Below, in pieces: positions 1 through 8,077 of a stretch of DNA of 64,000 nt. Position 1 is the first letter of the stretch; every line of letters starts with the position of its first letter. The position numbers were made by a program, and so were the translations under genes. The stretch is from Clostridia bacterium (lineage in GTDB: Bacteria; Bacillota_A; Clostridia; Christensenellales; Aristaeellaceae): assembly GCA_017517815.1 (NCBI GenBank), contig JAFWYA010000055.1, positions 1 to 64,000 on the forward strand, in the 5' to 3' direction. Below the pieces are notes generated by a model that saw nothing but the letters and a program-made list of their open reading frames with translations, was not told the DNA's origin and made no database searches.

Positions 1-134
1 ACAATGCGTCAGCGTCTTCGCGCGCTCAATCGTCGCAGAGCGCCCTGCCGGTTGCTCTGCTCGTTTCGCTTGCCGCCTTCAGAACACTTTGCCCCTGCGG
101 GGCAAGTGCCCACAGGGCACACGCGTTCTTGCGG
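1..134. repeat. GC-rich segment with back-to-back short hairpins
   Basis: This stretch holds no convincing gene. It contains two adjacent perfect hairpins, TTGCCCC-TGC-GGGGCAA near 89-105 and GTGCCC-ACA-GGGCAC near 106-120. It runs directly into a sequence resembling the 3' half of 5S rRNA. Small palindromes of this kind are known as dispersed intergenic repeats in clostridial genomes; that this is one is an inference. A 91-codon ORF crosses the region and the 5S-like sequence and is not credible. Confidence 0.4.
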
Positions 135-177
135 CGTACTTGGCAGCAGACGGCCCGGGAGAGTAGGTCGCTGCCGC
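135..177 (+). rRNA. 3' part of a 5S rRNA-like sequence
   Basis: The bases from about 135 to 177 match the conserved 3' arm of bacterial 5S rRNA, including GTACTTGGC, the CCCGGGAGAGTAGG loop and a closing GCTGCC. A strong terminator follows, as at the end of an rRNA operon. The expected 5' half, with a CCGAACACGG-like loop, is not found upstream; the preceding 130 bases are a different GC-rich sequence. It may be a truncated or degenerate 5S gene, or a junction at the contig edge. It is not called as a functional gene. Confidence 0.5.
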
Positions 178-186
178 ATTCCAATT

Positions 187-217
187 CCCGATCAGCTTTC
201 GCTGGTCGGGCTTTTTA
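187..217 (+). terminator. Rho-independent terminator after the 5S-like sequence
   Basis: CCCGATCAGC and GCTGGTCGGG form a 10-pair stem (one G-T pair) around a TTTC loop, followed by CTTTTTATT. The position directly after the 5S-like sequence fits the end of an rRNA transcription unit. Confidence 0.8.
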
Positions 218-373
218 TTATGCAAAAGATGAATGCGCGTTTTAAAAGTGTTTTTCTGTTCTTTTTATCGATTTGTTAATGGGGCATGCTGATTTGTATA
301 GAAAGTCGGTTTCTTTATTTTTAAAGTAAAAGCAAAATGAAATCAATGAAAAACCTTATTTTTTCGACATAAA

Positions 374-402
374 TTGACAATCGATGCTGTGCATGATAAT
401 CT
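374..402 (+). promoter_or_regulatory. sigma-A type promoter for the GNAT gene
   Basis: A perfect -35 TTGACA at 374-379 is followed after 17 bases by TAATCT (or after 15 by GATAAT). It lies just before the ribosome site AAGGAGG of the acetyltransferase gene. The rest of the gap from 218 to 373 is A/T-rich with no further feature seen. Confidence 0.55.
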
Positions 403-423
403 GAAAAAAGGAGGTAAGTTCCT

Positions 424-1275
424 ATGAAAACATTACAGTTTGTGGATGATGTTGTTTTTCAGACTTATCATGCACTTTATAGTCCAGAGAATATTTTTTT
501 GCATTTTGACTGGCAGCAGATGCTGGATAACTTTCATCCCCATGGCAAAGGGTGTTTGGTGGTGCTGGATGATGTTCCTATTGGTGGAATCATTGTTGAT
601 GATGATTATATTACAGCCCCCTTTCTGATTCCTCCATTTATGGATCAAATGCTTTTTTGGAAGACTGTCGGGCAGTTGACGGAGGGAATTCAAAAATTGC
701 AATACATACCTGATACGCATAGTGACATTTTGCAGAAAATTGGAGCCAAAAAAGTCCGAAGTAAATATCAAATGATTCGGCCAACAGCTCATTATGATGT
801 TAACCCCAAAGCAGGTTTCTTTTTTGATTCCATACGAGAATCCGATAAAGCAGAAATGGCTGATGCGATTTTGAAAGCGCATAATCACGGATATGTGGGT
901 TTGACAGAAGGGAGGTTGGATATCTGCGAAGTAAAACAAATCCTTGAAAAACGTCTGAAACTTTTTTCAGAAACAAATACACTTGGTATGGGTACGGTGG
1001 TAAGAGAAGGTTCTACAAATCGCATAGCGGCTGTGTGTGTTGCGGGAATATATCCGGACGTCCCCAATTGTTTTGCTACGATTCACCAGGTTGCAGTCCT
1101 TCCAGAATTTCGCCGTCGGGGACTGGCTCGTTCCATGATTCTGCGAACCATTGATACAGCAGCTCATACATCACCAGCCGTTGTTTTGGGGGTGTTGAAG
1201 GGAAATCCAGCAGAGGTGCTCTATGCCCAGCTGGGGTTCCGAGCTGGCTGCGCTTACAGTGACTATGTGCTCTGA
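424..1275 (+). CDS. GNAT family N-acetyltransferase
   Basis: The 283-residue protein has a C-terminal GNAT fold. Residues 223-236 (VAVLPEFRRRGLA) are a clear acetyl-CoA binding motif A, with strand beta4 before it and the RxxGxA pyrophosphate loop inside. The N-terminal half (about 1-130) is not recognised and may be a second, degenerate GNAT-like or substrate domain, as in two-domain GNAT proteins. The family transfers an acetyl group from acetyl-CoA to an amine; the substrate cannot be told from sequence. The start follows an AAGGAGG ribosome site and a TTGACA promoter, so the gene is probably monocistronic. The next gene, a broken nucleoside phosphorylase, gives no functional link. Confidence 0.8.
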   Translation: MKTLQFVDDVVFQTYHALYSPENIFLHFDWQQMLDNFHPHGKGCLVVLDDVPIGGIIVDDDYITAPFLIPPFMDQMLFWKTVGQLTEGIQKLQYIPDTHSDILQKIGAKKVRSKYQMIRPTAHYDVNPKAGFFFDSIRESDKAEMADAILKAHNHGYVGLTEGRLDICEVKQILEKRLKLFSETNTLGMGTVVREGSTNRIAAVCVAGIYPDVPNCFATIHQVAVLPEFRRRGLARSMILRTIDTAAHTSPAVVLGVLKGNPAEVLYAQLGFRAGCAYSDYVL

Positions 1276-1308
1276 ATCATAATAGTAAAACAAAAGCAGG
1301 AGGGGAAA

Positions 1309-2066
1309 ATGTGGCGTTTACCCAATGATTATTCGCAGTCGGTGATTACGGCAAGTGAACAGATTTTGAGTTCCCGGAATGAATAGTGCTTACATCTTCC
1401 TGAAACGGCAGTTGTCTTTTTTATGAGCAAGGGGACGGATTACCTGATAGAGCATTATGACACAGAGGAAATGTCGGAGTTGCTTCCGCGCTTTCTCAAC
1501 AGCTGTTCTGTGGGACGATTTCCAAACTGAACTTATGCTTTTTGGATGGTGGACGCGGGGCTCCGCAGGCAGTGGATACATTGGAAACTCTCCATGCTTT
1601 AGGCGTAAAGAATATCATTGCTGTTGGAATGTGCGGTGCCTATACTGAAAATGTTGTCATAGGAAAAATCATTGCACCTCAAAAGGCTTTTGTTGAGGAG
1701 GGAACATCCCTTCACTACTATGAATCCATTGAAGTTTCATATCCGGATGATGATCTGCTGAATATGACATTGTCCTTTTCTTACATTCACCATTATCCAA
1801 TCGTGTGAATGGCTGCAGTATACAGGCAAACCTTTTCCAAAGAGCAGTTGTGGAGGGAAAAAGGGGCTGTTTGTGTAGATATGGAAACATCAGCTGTTTT
1901 CAGCGTGGCAAAATATCTTGGAGTCAAAGCGATTGCGCTTTTGATGGTTTCTGACTTGGCTCCGTAAAATCCGGATGCGCAGAAATGGAAGTGGCAAATG
2001 ACAGAAGATATGAGAGAGCAGCTTGCGGAACATGCAATCGCGCTGGCTCAAAAACTCATTGAGTGA
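1309..2066 (+). pseudogene. nucleoside phosphorylase (PNP/UDP family), degraded
   Basis: The segment begins with a good ribosome site (AGGAGGGG) and ATG but carries an in-frame TAG at 1384, a TGA at about 1525, a frameshift between about 1510 and 1533, a TGA at 1806 and a TAA at 1965. Pieces read across these lesions give a typical phosphorylase: LDGGRGAPQAVDTLETL, then VGMCGAY, and near the end VCVDMETSAVFSVAKYLGVKA, the family's ME(T/S)A nucleoside-binding motif. The last piece ends naturally at 2064. The intact enzyme would split purine nucleosides or uridine with phosphate. Each lesion hits an otherwise well preserved frame, so inactivation looks fairly recent. Confidence 0.85.
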
Positions 2067-2177
2067 AAGAGCGAGATGCCCATCTTCAGCCAGTAAGTTT
2101 TGACTTTTTTCCTGAATAAGGCAAGTTTTTGTATGCATGACGCGTTGTATCAACAACAGCAAGGAGGGTGATCAGCT

Positions 2178-2861
2178 ATGAAAAAAAGAATGATTTTGAT
2201 TGCTGTATTGCTTTTGTGCGTCATAACTACAGTTCGGGCAGCGGGATTCGTTACGCCGTTGTATCCGCAGGAGCAGGAAAAGCATGATCAGTTCTGGAAC
2301 TACATGGATCTGCAGCTTGGTCCATGGCTCAGCAAAGAACCACAGGAAAAGTGGTCTGCTGCGCGCTGTCGTCAGGTGGCTGACCAGATGGAAAAAGACG
2401 GCTTTGTAATTTCAGAAGAATATAAGGATAAACTTTATCGAACTCAAAGAGTGCATCGCTGGCACGCGACAGAGGCATATTCGCTTTTGTGCGAAAGTCA
2501 AATTGGCGAGCAGTGGCAGTGGTCATTATATGATCGCTGGAGGATGCAGCAGGCAAAAAGATACAGCGGTATCATGGCATATAACGATGGAATGCCTGGC
2601 CATGAGGATCCCCAAGTTAATGACTTGGTACAGCTTACTCGCCAATTGCTGCAGAAAGAATATGGTTTGACAAACGAGCAGATGAATGAGTACGATTATG
2701 GCGTACATCTGAACATACTGACAGAACGTCAGCTGTGGACTGTGAATGTTTATCCTGATCTGGAACATGATCCATACCGCAATGATTTTTGTGTTGAGTA
2801 TTATTGGCCTGATCATGAGTGGAGCATAACAGACTGGCGCCCAAATCATTTAATGAAATGA
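2178..2861 (+). CDS. secreted hypothetical protein
   Basis: This 227-residue protein has a typical signal peptide: KKR at the N-terminus, a hydrophobic stretch at about 5-20, and a likely Ala-x-Ala-type cleavage near residue 22 (VRAAG). The mature part is rich in Trp, Tyr and Gln and mostly polar, with no transmembrane segment and no motif recognised. It starts after an AAGGAGGGTGAT ribosome site. comF begins 10 bases downstream, so the two are probably co-transcribed. It is likely exported and either released or wall-associated. Function is unknown. Confidence 0.75.
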   Translation: MKKRMILIAVLLLCVITTVRAAGFVTPLYPQEQEKHDQFWNYMDLQLGPWLSKEPQEKWSAARCRQVADQMEKDGFVISEEYKDKLYRTQRVHRWHATEAYSLLCESQIGEQWQWSLYDRWRMQQAKRYSGIMAYNDGMPGHEDPQVNDLVQLTRQLLQKEYGLTNEQMNEYDYGVHLNILTERQLWTVNVYPDLEHDPYRNDFCVEYYWPDHEWSITDWRPNHLMK

Positions 2862-2871
2862 AAAGGATTCA

Positions 2872-3588
2872 ATGAAGATACAAGATATTCTTTCGAAACT
2901 TTACAGTGGCCTTGTGGAGACACTCCTTCCGCAGGGAAACGTCTGTCATCTGTGCGAACGTGCGCTTGATGGGTACACTATTTTGTGTGACAGATGCTGT
3001 AATGCGTTGAATAAACAAAAGTATCCTGCAGAGAAAATGGCGGAGTGTGGTCACCCTCCGCTTGAGGTATGCATTGCAGCATTTCCGCATGAAGCTGAAG
3101 CCAGGAAGCTTGTTCATCAATTGAAATATGATGCAAACGCTTCAGTTGTGCCCCTGCTTGCAGAAGCCATCAGCAACGCACTCATTCATCAGCCTGCCGT
3201 ACGAACGAAGATCGACTGTGTGATGCCTGTGCCATTACACCCAACTCGTGAGAATGAGCGAGGATATAATCAGGCGGCATTGCTTGCAAGAGAGGTATGT
3301 TTTCAAGCAGAACTGGAATTGAATGAACATGTGCTTGTACGCAAAAAGCAGACGACTTCACAGATCAAACGCAGCCGTGAAAACAGGTTAAGAGCTATGC
3401 AGGGCGTTTTTAGTGTTGTTCATCCAGAAGAAATCAAAGATAAGCATATTTTGCTGGTGGATGATGTGATCACCACCGGCGCAACGGCAATGGCCTGTGC
3501 GGAAGTATTATTGCATGCAGGAGCCCAAAGCGTTTCTCTCTTAACGGTTTGCCGTGCCGAGAAAAAGAAAGCCCGAAGATCCGATTGA
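2872..3588 (+). CDS. comF: ComF family phosphoribosyltransferase-like protein
   Basis: The 238-residue protein has the ComF layout. An N-terminal four-cysteine zinc ribbon (C25, C28, C39, C42) is followed by a type I phosphoribosyltransferase domain with the PRPP loop at about 192-209 (ILLVDDVITTGATA). In Bacillus ComF is needed for DNA uptake; homologues such as GntX are widespread in bacteria that are not known to be competent, and their substrate is unclear. Length is normal. The gene follows the secreted hypothetical protein closely. Its last codons form part of the following terminator stem. Confidence 0.88.
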   Translation: MKIQDILSKLYSGLVETLLPQGNVCHLCERALDGYTILCDRCCNALNKQKYPAEKMAECGHPPLEVCIAAFPHEAEARKLVHQLKYDANASVVPLLAEAISNALIHQPAVRTKIDCVMPVPLHPTRENERGYNQAALLAREVCFQAELELNEHVLVRKKQTTSQIKRSRENRLRAMQGVFSVVHPEEIKDKHILLVDDVITTGATAMACAEVLLHAGAQSVSLLTVCRAEKKKARRSD

Positions 3589-3606
3589 TCTTCGGGAATT
3601 TTTTAT
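3572..3606. terminator. terminator between comF and the convergent isomerase gene
   Basis: CCCGAAGATC and GATCTTCGGG form a perfect 10-pair stem with a 5-base loop, followed by a T-run on the plus strand. The 5' arm lies inside the last codons of comF. The same stem lies just past the stop codon of the convergent minus-strand gene at 3606. Confidence 0.85.
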
Positions 3607-4520
3607 TAAGCCTGTGCGCGCCTTGCAAACATGCGGCCGGTTTCGCAGATGAATCGCAGCAGGCTGGGACACAGTTCCCTGTCGACAACGTTCCAGATGT
3701 TAAAGGTCTCAAAGCTCATGGTGCTGTCGAACTTTATTTCTTTGAGTCCCTCTACAAAGCGATTCCAGTCCAGCAGGCCCATGTAGGGCGCCAGATGCTG
3801 GTCGCTGATACCGTCGTTGTCATGCACATGGAAGGCCTTGATGCGGCTGCCAAGCTGCACCATGGCTGTTTTGATATCCTTGCCAAGCAGCAGCAGATGC
3901 CCTGTATCCAGACAGAAGCCAAACACTTCTTCGCCGGCGATCTCATTGAGGGTATCGATATAGCGGCAAGCGGTGGCAATATCAGAGCAGCAGGCAGCAT
4001 ACCGTTTGCCGCGGTAACCAGTAAACATGTTTTCCAACAGGATCTTTACGCCGTATTTTTTGGCCGCAGGGATCAGCGCAGAATAACGAGCAATATTTAC
4101 ATCCCACTCCTCCTGAGGAGTGACCTGCTGATCATAGGGAAGGAAGAAAGGGTGGATGACCAGATTGCGGCAGCCGATGTAAGCACAACCCATGATGGTC
4201 TTTTCCAGAACGGTCAAAAGATAATCATTGTATTCATCGCCAGGATCGTACACATAAGAGGGGAAGGGCGCGTGAGCCTGATAGTTGTCGATGCCGTGTT
4301 TTTCGGCAGCTTCCTTCCAGGGACGGAAATATTGCAGACATTCTTCATCAGTGCCGGCAAAAGCGGGCGCATGCTGACGGTCGCGAATGGCAGGCGGTGT
4401 GAACAGATGATCCAGGTTAACGTCAGCCGCGTTAAAACCGGCTTCTTTAATCAGCTGATAAGTGCCGTCTACACCGTAAACTTCCTCGATACCGCCTGTC
4501 TGTACACTGAGTTTGATCAT
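3606..4520 (-). CDS. sugar phosphate isomerase/epimerase (xylose isomerase-like TIM barrel)
   Basis: The 304-residue product looks like the AP-endonuclease 2 / xylose isomerase-like barrel family. Typical metal-site segments are NYQAHAPFPS, LVIHPFF, ILLENMF (Glu ligand), FCLDTGHL (Asp/His) and FHVHDN (His). Members isomerise or epimerise sugars or inositol derivatives with a divalent metal. The substrate is not given by the sequence. Start ATG at 4520 follows a GGGAGG ribosome site. The gene lies 59 bases after the LD-carboxypeptidase gene on the same strand and may be co-transcribed with it. Confidence 0.82.
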   Translation of the reverse strand: MIKLSVQTGGIEEVYGVDGTYQLIKEAGFNAADVNLDHLFTPPAIRDRQHAPAFAGTDEECLQYFRPWKEAAEKHGIDNYQAHAPFPSYVYDPGDEYNDYLLTVLEKTIMGCAYIGCRNLVIHPFFLPYDQQVTPQEEWDVNIARYSALIPAAKKYGVKILLENMFTGYRGKRYAACCSDIATACRYIDTLNEIAGEEVFGFCLDTGHLLLLGKDIKTAMVQLGSRIKAFHVHDNDGISDQHLAPYMGLLDWNRFVEGLKEIKFDSTMSFETFNIWNVVDRELCPSLLRFICETGRMFARRAQA

Positions 4521-4579
4521 TTTCTATGCCTCCCAAATATCAATTCAGAAAGATTTTGATAAACAAAAATTGGCGATGG

Positions 4580-5461
4580 TTACCAGTGATACTTCAGCGT
4601 TCCCTTTTCTGTATCCAGCGTGGCCCGTGCGCCCAGCTGCAGGATAGCGTGATTTTTGCCATGGCCATAATCATCACAGTAAGCAACGGGAATGTTCCAC
4701 CGTTCCCCCAGCAGCTGCAGACGCTTCAGCAGCCACGGATTGACAGGGTCGGAGAAATGACCGAACAGCAGTCCCTTAACATGGGGCTTGATGCCGCTTT
4801 GTTCCAGCTGTGCCAGATAATCGCTTTCGCGCTCCACACCGCAGAACTGTTCATGATCTTCCAAAAACAGCACATAATCCCTGTCGAGCGGAATGCGACC
4901 GCTGCCGATCAAAAACAGGAAGTTGGTGATGTAGCCGCCGATCAGCGTTCCGCTGGTCTGTCCTTTGGTAAGCAGGTGCCAGTCTGAACTGGGCACATGC
5001 TCCGTCGGCAGTGAAAGAATATGATTTTGGAACTGCAGCCGGTCATATTCGCTTTCATCAATGACAACGCCGGGCATCTGACCATAACAGGTGATCAGCC
5101 CTGTGCGGCTCCAGATGGTATTGAGAATACTGGTACCGTCGCTGTAACTCAGCCATAGCTTGGGGTTGGCCTTCGCCGCTTCATAATCCAACAGGGGAAG
5201 CACATCGTCAGCACCTTCGCCGCCGCTGAAGAAAATAAGCCTGACTTCCGGGTCACGGATCAGCTGATTCAGATCATCCGCACGCTCGGTATCGCTGGCT
5301 GTATACCCCCAGCCGCTGGCATACAGGTTGTCAGCACATTTGACACGAAAACCCCTCTTTTGCATTTCTTCAATAATGGGCGCAAAACGCTCGGGTGTGG
5401 CCAGCCAGCTTGGAGAGGCCAGACCAATGGTATCGCCAATATGTAAACGTTCAGGAAGCAT
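4580..5461 (-). CDS. LD-carboxypeptidase (peptidase family S66)
   Basis: The 293-residue protein matches family S66. The nucleophile serine lies in WLSYSDGTS (S107), the Glu in LFLEDHE (E201) and the His in DYGHGKNH (H267), in the family order. The N-terminal GDTIGLASPSW is also characteristic. LdcA-type enzymes trim the terminal D-Ala from muropeptide tetrapeptides; close relatives (MccF) cleave microcin C-like compounds. No signal peptide is visible, so it acts in the cytoplasm, most likely in wall recycling or self-immunity. The start follows GGAGGG. A good TATAAT lies upstream in the divergent space shared with the phosphatase gene. Confidence 0.88.
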   Translation of the reverse strand: MLPERLHIGDTIGLASPSWLATPERFAPIIEEMQKRGFRVKCADNLYASGWGYTASDTERADDLNQLIRDPEVRLIFFSGGEGADDVLPLLDYEAAKANPKLWLSYSDGTSILNTIWSRTGLITCYGQMPGVVIDESEYDRLQFQNHILSLPTEHVPSSDWHLLTKGQTSGTLIGGYITNFLFLIGSGRIPLDRDYVLFLEDHEQFCGVERESDYLAQLEQSGIKPHVKGLLFGHFSDPVNPWLLKRLQLLGERWNIPVAYCDDYGHGKNHAILQLGARATLDTEKGTLKYHW

Positions 5462-5514
5462 CGTGATTCCCTCCTTTTATAACATTATAGGATCATCGCG
5501 TTTGAATGGCAATG

Positions 5515-5539
5515 GACGAAATGTCAATGAGTATGTTAT
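5515..5539 (+). promoter_or_regulatory. promoter of the histidine phosphatase gene
   Basis: TATAAT at about 5534-5539 is preceded by a TGGACG-type -35 some 18 bases upstream. A second, oppositely directed TATAAT lies near 5483 and would serve the LD-carboxypeptidase gene, so the 110-base gap works as a divergent promoter region. Confidence 0.5.
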
Positions 5540-5572
5540 AATCAGGCAGAAAAAAACGCACGGAGGAAGAAA

Positions 5573-6151
5573 ATGAAGCTTTATATGGTGCGTCACGGGC
5601 AAAGCGAGACAAATCTTTCGGGCTGTTTTACCGGTTGGGCGCAGGTATCGCTGACGGAAAAAGGGCTGGAAGATGCAAAGCTAGCGGGGGAATACCTGAA
5701 GGGCAAAACCTTTGACCGCATTTATGCAAGCGACCTGAAACGCGCCATTCAGACGGCACAGGCTGCGATCCCGGGATGCGATCTCATTCTGACGCCGCAG
5801 CTGAGAGAGATCAGCGTGGGAAGACTGGAACTTTGCAGCGTGGCTGAGTGTGAGAAAAAATATGGCCCCCGTTTCATGGTTACGCCTCAAGGCTATGATC
5901 TTTCACCCTACGGCGGAGAAAACCATCAGATGCTGCGCGAACGCGTTGGCGCCTTCATGGCTGAGCTGGAACACGAAAGCGATGAGCAGGTCATTGCGTT
6001 TTCACACGCCGGTGTGATTCTGTGCATGCTGGATATTGTACTGGGACAAAATGTAGACCGCACAAAGGTACGCATTGGCAATGGCAAAGTTGTTGTTTTT
6101 GCCTGGGAAAAAGGCCGCTGGCTGCTGGAAACCTGGGGTGCAGGCGTATAA
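5573..6151 (+). CDS. histidine phosphatase family protein (phosphoglycerate mutase-like)
   Basis: This 192-residue protein opens with MKLYMVRHGQSETN, the RHG motif whose His is phosphorylated during catalysis. The second catalytic His is in IAFSHAGVI, and an acid residue lies in LREISVGRLE. Length fits the cobC/phosE branch of small phosphatases rather than cofactor-dependent phosphoglycerate mutase (about 230-250 residues). It would remove phosphate from a small metabolite; the substrate cannot be assigned. It has its own promoter and terminator and is probably a single-gene unit. Confidence 0.87.
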   Translation: MKLYMVRHGQSETNLSGCFTGWAQVSLTEKGLEDAKLAGEYLKGKTFDRIYASDLKRAIQTAQAAIPGCDLILTPQLREISVGRLELCSVAECEKKYGPRFMVTPQGYDLSPYGGENHQMLRERVGAFMAELEHESDEQVIAFSHAGVILCMLDIVLGQNVDRTKVRIGNGKVVVFAWEKGRWLLETWGAGV

Positions 6152-6182
6152 AAAAGAACTCCCGCTATGCGGGAGTTCTTTT
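6152..6182 (+). terminator. terminator after the histidine phosphatase gene
   Basis: AAAAGAACTCCCGC and its exact complement form a 14-pair stem with a TAT loop. The T-run lies in the 3' arm and the A-run in the 5' arm, so it can stop transcription from both sides. The convergent gene ends at 6192. Confidence 0.88.
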
Positions 6183-6191
6183 CGCATTGAC

Positions 6192-6908
6192 TTACGGGAG
6201 GATCAGGCAGCTGAGTACGGCTTCGGCTTCAACCAGCAGATCCTGCTCGGTGGGCAGTTCGGCCTGAGGCACTTCGGGCGTGGTGCACTGCACCAGTACG
6301 CTGGAACCCTGAATGGTGTCAACGTACATGACCAGCGCGGCATAGTAGTCACCCTCAAGGTTTTCAACGGAAACAGGGGACTGACCGTAGAGATAGTTGA
6401 CCTCGTGACCGGCGACGGTTGCAGTGGCACCCTCGGTGCGCACGGCATAGGCATTGGGGTTGCTGACCAGCGTTGCGATCATATCGATGCCGCGCTTTTC
6501 CTTCACGCCGCATACATAAATGCTTTCAATGGGCGCATCTTCTGACTGATTGACAAAATACAGCGCCTGTTCCTGCTCGTTAGAACTGAGATCTACGCCA
6601 AATTCCTCCGTGGCATAGCCTTCAGGCGTATCCATTTTGGCAAATTCATAGTAGCGGCCGTCCAGTTCACGTACGATGGAATTGGGCTCTACGCCGCTCA
6701 CCTTGCCCATCACCGTGCGAAGCGCGCCGGCAGGTACATAGAAAATATCAATCAGAAGAGCAATCACCAGAATGACGGCAACAGCAGCTGCAGCGGCCAG
6801 GATGATCTGTTTGCGGTGAGCACGGTAAAATTCCTGACGCTCTGCCAGCTTGCGTGCTTCATTCTTCTTGCGCGCCTGCGCATTGGGTCTGTAGTTCTTT
6901 TTCGCCAT
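6192..6908 (-). CDS. membrane-anchored hypothetical protein
   Basis: The chosen start at 6908 follows GGAGGGAC and gives 238 residues; an open frame runs further upstream but crosses the promoter. The N-terminus is strongly basic (about residues 1-33, many Lys/Arg), followed by one transmembrane helix at about 34-56 (ILAAAAAVAVILVIALLI). The remaining 180 residues are extracytoplasmic and acidic, without a recognised domain. It is probably a membrane-tethered protein facing the outside. It has its own strong promoter. No function is assigned. Confidence 0.75.
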   Translation of the reverse strand: MAKKNYRPNAQARKKNEARKLAERQEFYRAHRKQIILAAAAAVAVILVIALLIDIFYVPAGALRTVMGKVSGVEPNSIVRELDGRYYEFAKMDTPEGYATEEFGVDLSSNEQEQALYFVNQSEDAPIESIYVCGVKEKRGIDMIATLVSNPNAYAVRTEGATATVAGHEVNYLYGQSPVSVENLEGDYYAALVMYVDTIQGSSVLVQCTTPEVPQAELPTEQDLLVEAEAVLSCLILP

Positions 6909-6946
6909 GGAAATAGTCCCTCCGGTCAAATGAATATGGTTTGTAT

Positions 6947-6975
6947 AGTATAACACGTTTATGAAGTTGATGCAA
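6947..6975 (-). promoter_or_regulatory. promoter of the membrane-anchored hypothetical protein gene
   Basis: Read on the minus strand: TTGCAT, 17 bases, TATACT, placed about 40 bases before the start codon. Confidence 0.65.
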
Positions 6976-6988
6976 TTTTCATTTTTAT

Positions 6989-7017
6989 GGGACAAAATGG
7001 CAGTAATGCGGTATAAT
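6989..7017 (+). promoter_or_regulatory. promoter of the P1 peptidase gene
   Basis: GGGACA and TATAAT are separated by 17 bases, about 36 bases before the start codon. Together with the opposite promoter at 6947-6975 this is a compact divergent region. Confidence 0.6.
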
Positions 7018-7053
7018 GAGACAGCAATTTCCCTTTGTATGGAGGAATAATTC

Positions 7054-8058
7054 ATGCTGAAGATCGGACGAATGGAGAAAGGTGCGTGCAATGCCATTAC
7101 AGATGTACCGGGCGTTCGGGTAGGACATTGCACCATCAGCAATGAGCAGCACAATACCGGCGTAACGGTGGTGCTTCCGTGTGAGGACGATATTTTCCAA
7201 AATAAAATGGTTGCAGCCAGCTTTGTGCTTAATGGCTTTGGCAAAACAGCCGGTCTGGTGCAGATCGACGAATTAGGTACGCTTGAAACACCCATTGCAC
7301 TGACCAATACGCTCAATGTGGGATTGGTTCATGACGCTATCGTTGAATACATGTGTGCTCGGGCAGAAGAACGGGGTTATGCCATTCGTTCCATCAATCC
7401 TGTGGTATGTGAGTGCAATGATGCGTCGCTTAACGACATCCGCCACCGCGCTATCGGGCAGAAGGAAGTTTTTGAAGCCATCGCCAATGCGGCTGAAACG
7501 TTTGAGGAAGGCGCTGTAGGCGCTGGACGCGGCATGACATGCCATGATCTGAAGGGCGGCATCGGCTCGTCTTCGCGTATTATTGAGATTGGCGGCGAGC
7601 GGTTTACCCTGGGCGTGATGGTGCAAACCAATCACGGATCACTCAGAGATCTGACCATCTGCGGCGAAAACATCGGTGAGGATATCGAGCGGCGTATTCA
7701 TGAGGACAAGCCGGATGAAGGCAGCTGCATCATGATCGTTGCGACCGATCTGCCGGTCAGTTCGCGTCAGCTGGGCCGTATCATCCGCCGCTGCAGTGTG
7801 GGGCTTGCCAGAGTGGGCAGCTATTTCGGCCACGGAAGCGGCGATGTGATGGTGGGTTTCAGCACTGCCAACCGCATTCCTGCCGACGCGGATGTGATGC
7901 AGATGCGCTGCATGCACGAGTCACACATCGATAAGGCGTTTCGCGCCGCTGCCGAAGCGACGGAAGAGGCTGTGATCAGATCCATGCTTAACGCCCAAAC
8001 CGTTACCGGCTACAGCGGCAAGGTGCGCAAAAGCCTGATGGAGTTTTATCAGCCGTAA
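7054..8058 (+). CDS. P1 family peptidase (DmpA-like aminopeptidase / NTN hydrolase)
   Basis: The 334-residue protein shows the DmpA family signatures: TDVPGVRVGHCT near the N-terminus, GAGRGMTCHDLKGGIGSSSR in the middle and VQTNHG after it. The autoproteolytic Gly-Ser is in DEGSCIMIVATDLP, where cleavage makes the serine an N-terminal nucleophile. Known members are D-esterase/L-aminopeptidases or beta-peptidyl aminopeptidases; specificity is not predictable here. No signal peptide is seen. The start follows GGAGG, and a membrane protein gene begins 20 bases downstream, so both are likely in one transcript. Confidence 0.9.
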   Translation: MLKIGRMEKGACNAITDVPGVRVGHCTISNEQHNTGVTVVLPCEDDIFQNKMVAASFVLNGFGKTAGLVQIDELGTLETPIALTNTLNVGLVHDAIVEYMCARAEERGYAIRSINPVVCECNDASLNDIRHRAIGQKEVFEAIANAAETFEEGAVGAGRGMTCHDLKGGIGSSSRIIEIGGERFTLGVMVQTNHGSLRDLTICGENIGEDIERRIHEDKPDEGSCIMIVATDLPVSSRQLGRIIRRCSVGLARVGSYFGHGSGDVMVGFSTANRIPADADVMQMRCMHESHIDKAFRAAAEATEEAVIRSMLNAQTVTGYSGKVRKSLMEFYQP

Positions 8059-8077
8059 TACGGAAGGAGAGACAACA

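Noticed and set aside
4..279. 91-codon plus-strand ORF at the window start
   Set aside because: It crosses the 5S-like sequence and its terminator and has no ribosome site or protein-like composition.
433..939. 168-codon minus-strand ORF inside the GNAT gene
   Set aside because: It is antisense to a clear gene with a good start; no ribosome site.
3549..4559. 336-codon plus-strand ORF
   Set aside because: It is the antisense frame of the sugar isomerase gene, which has all family motifs on the minus strand.
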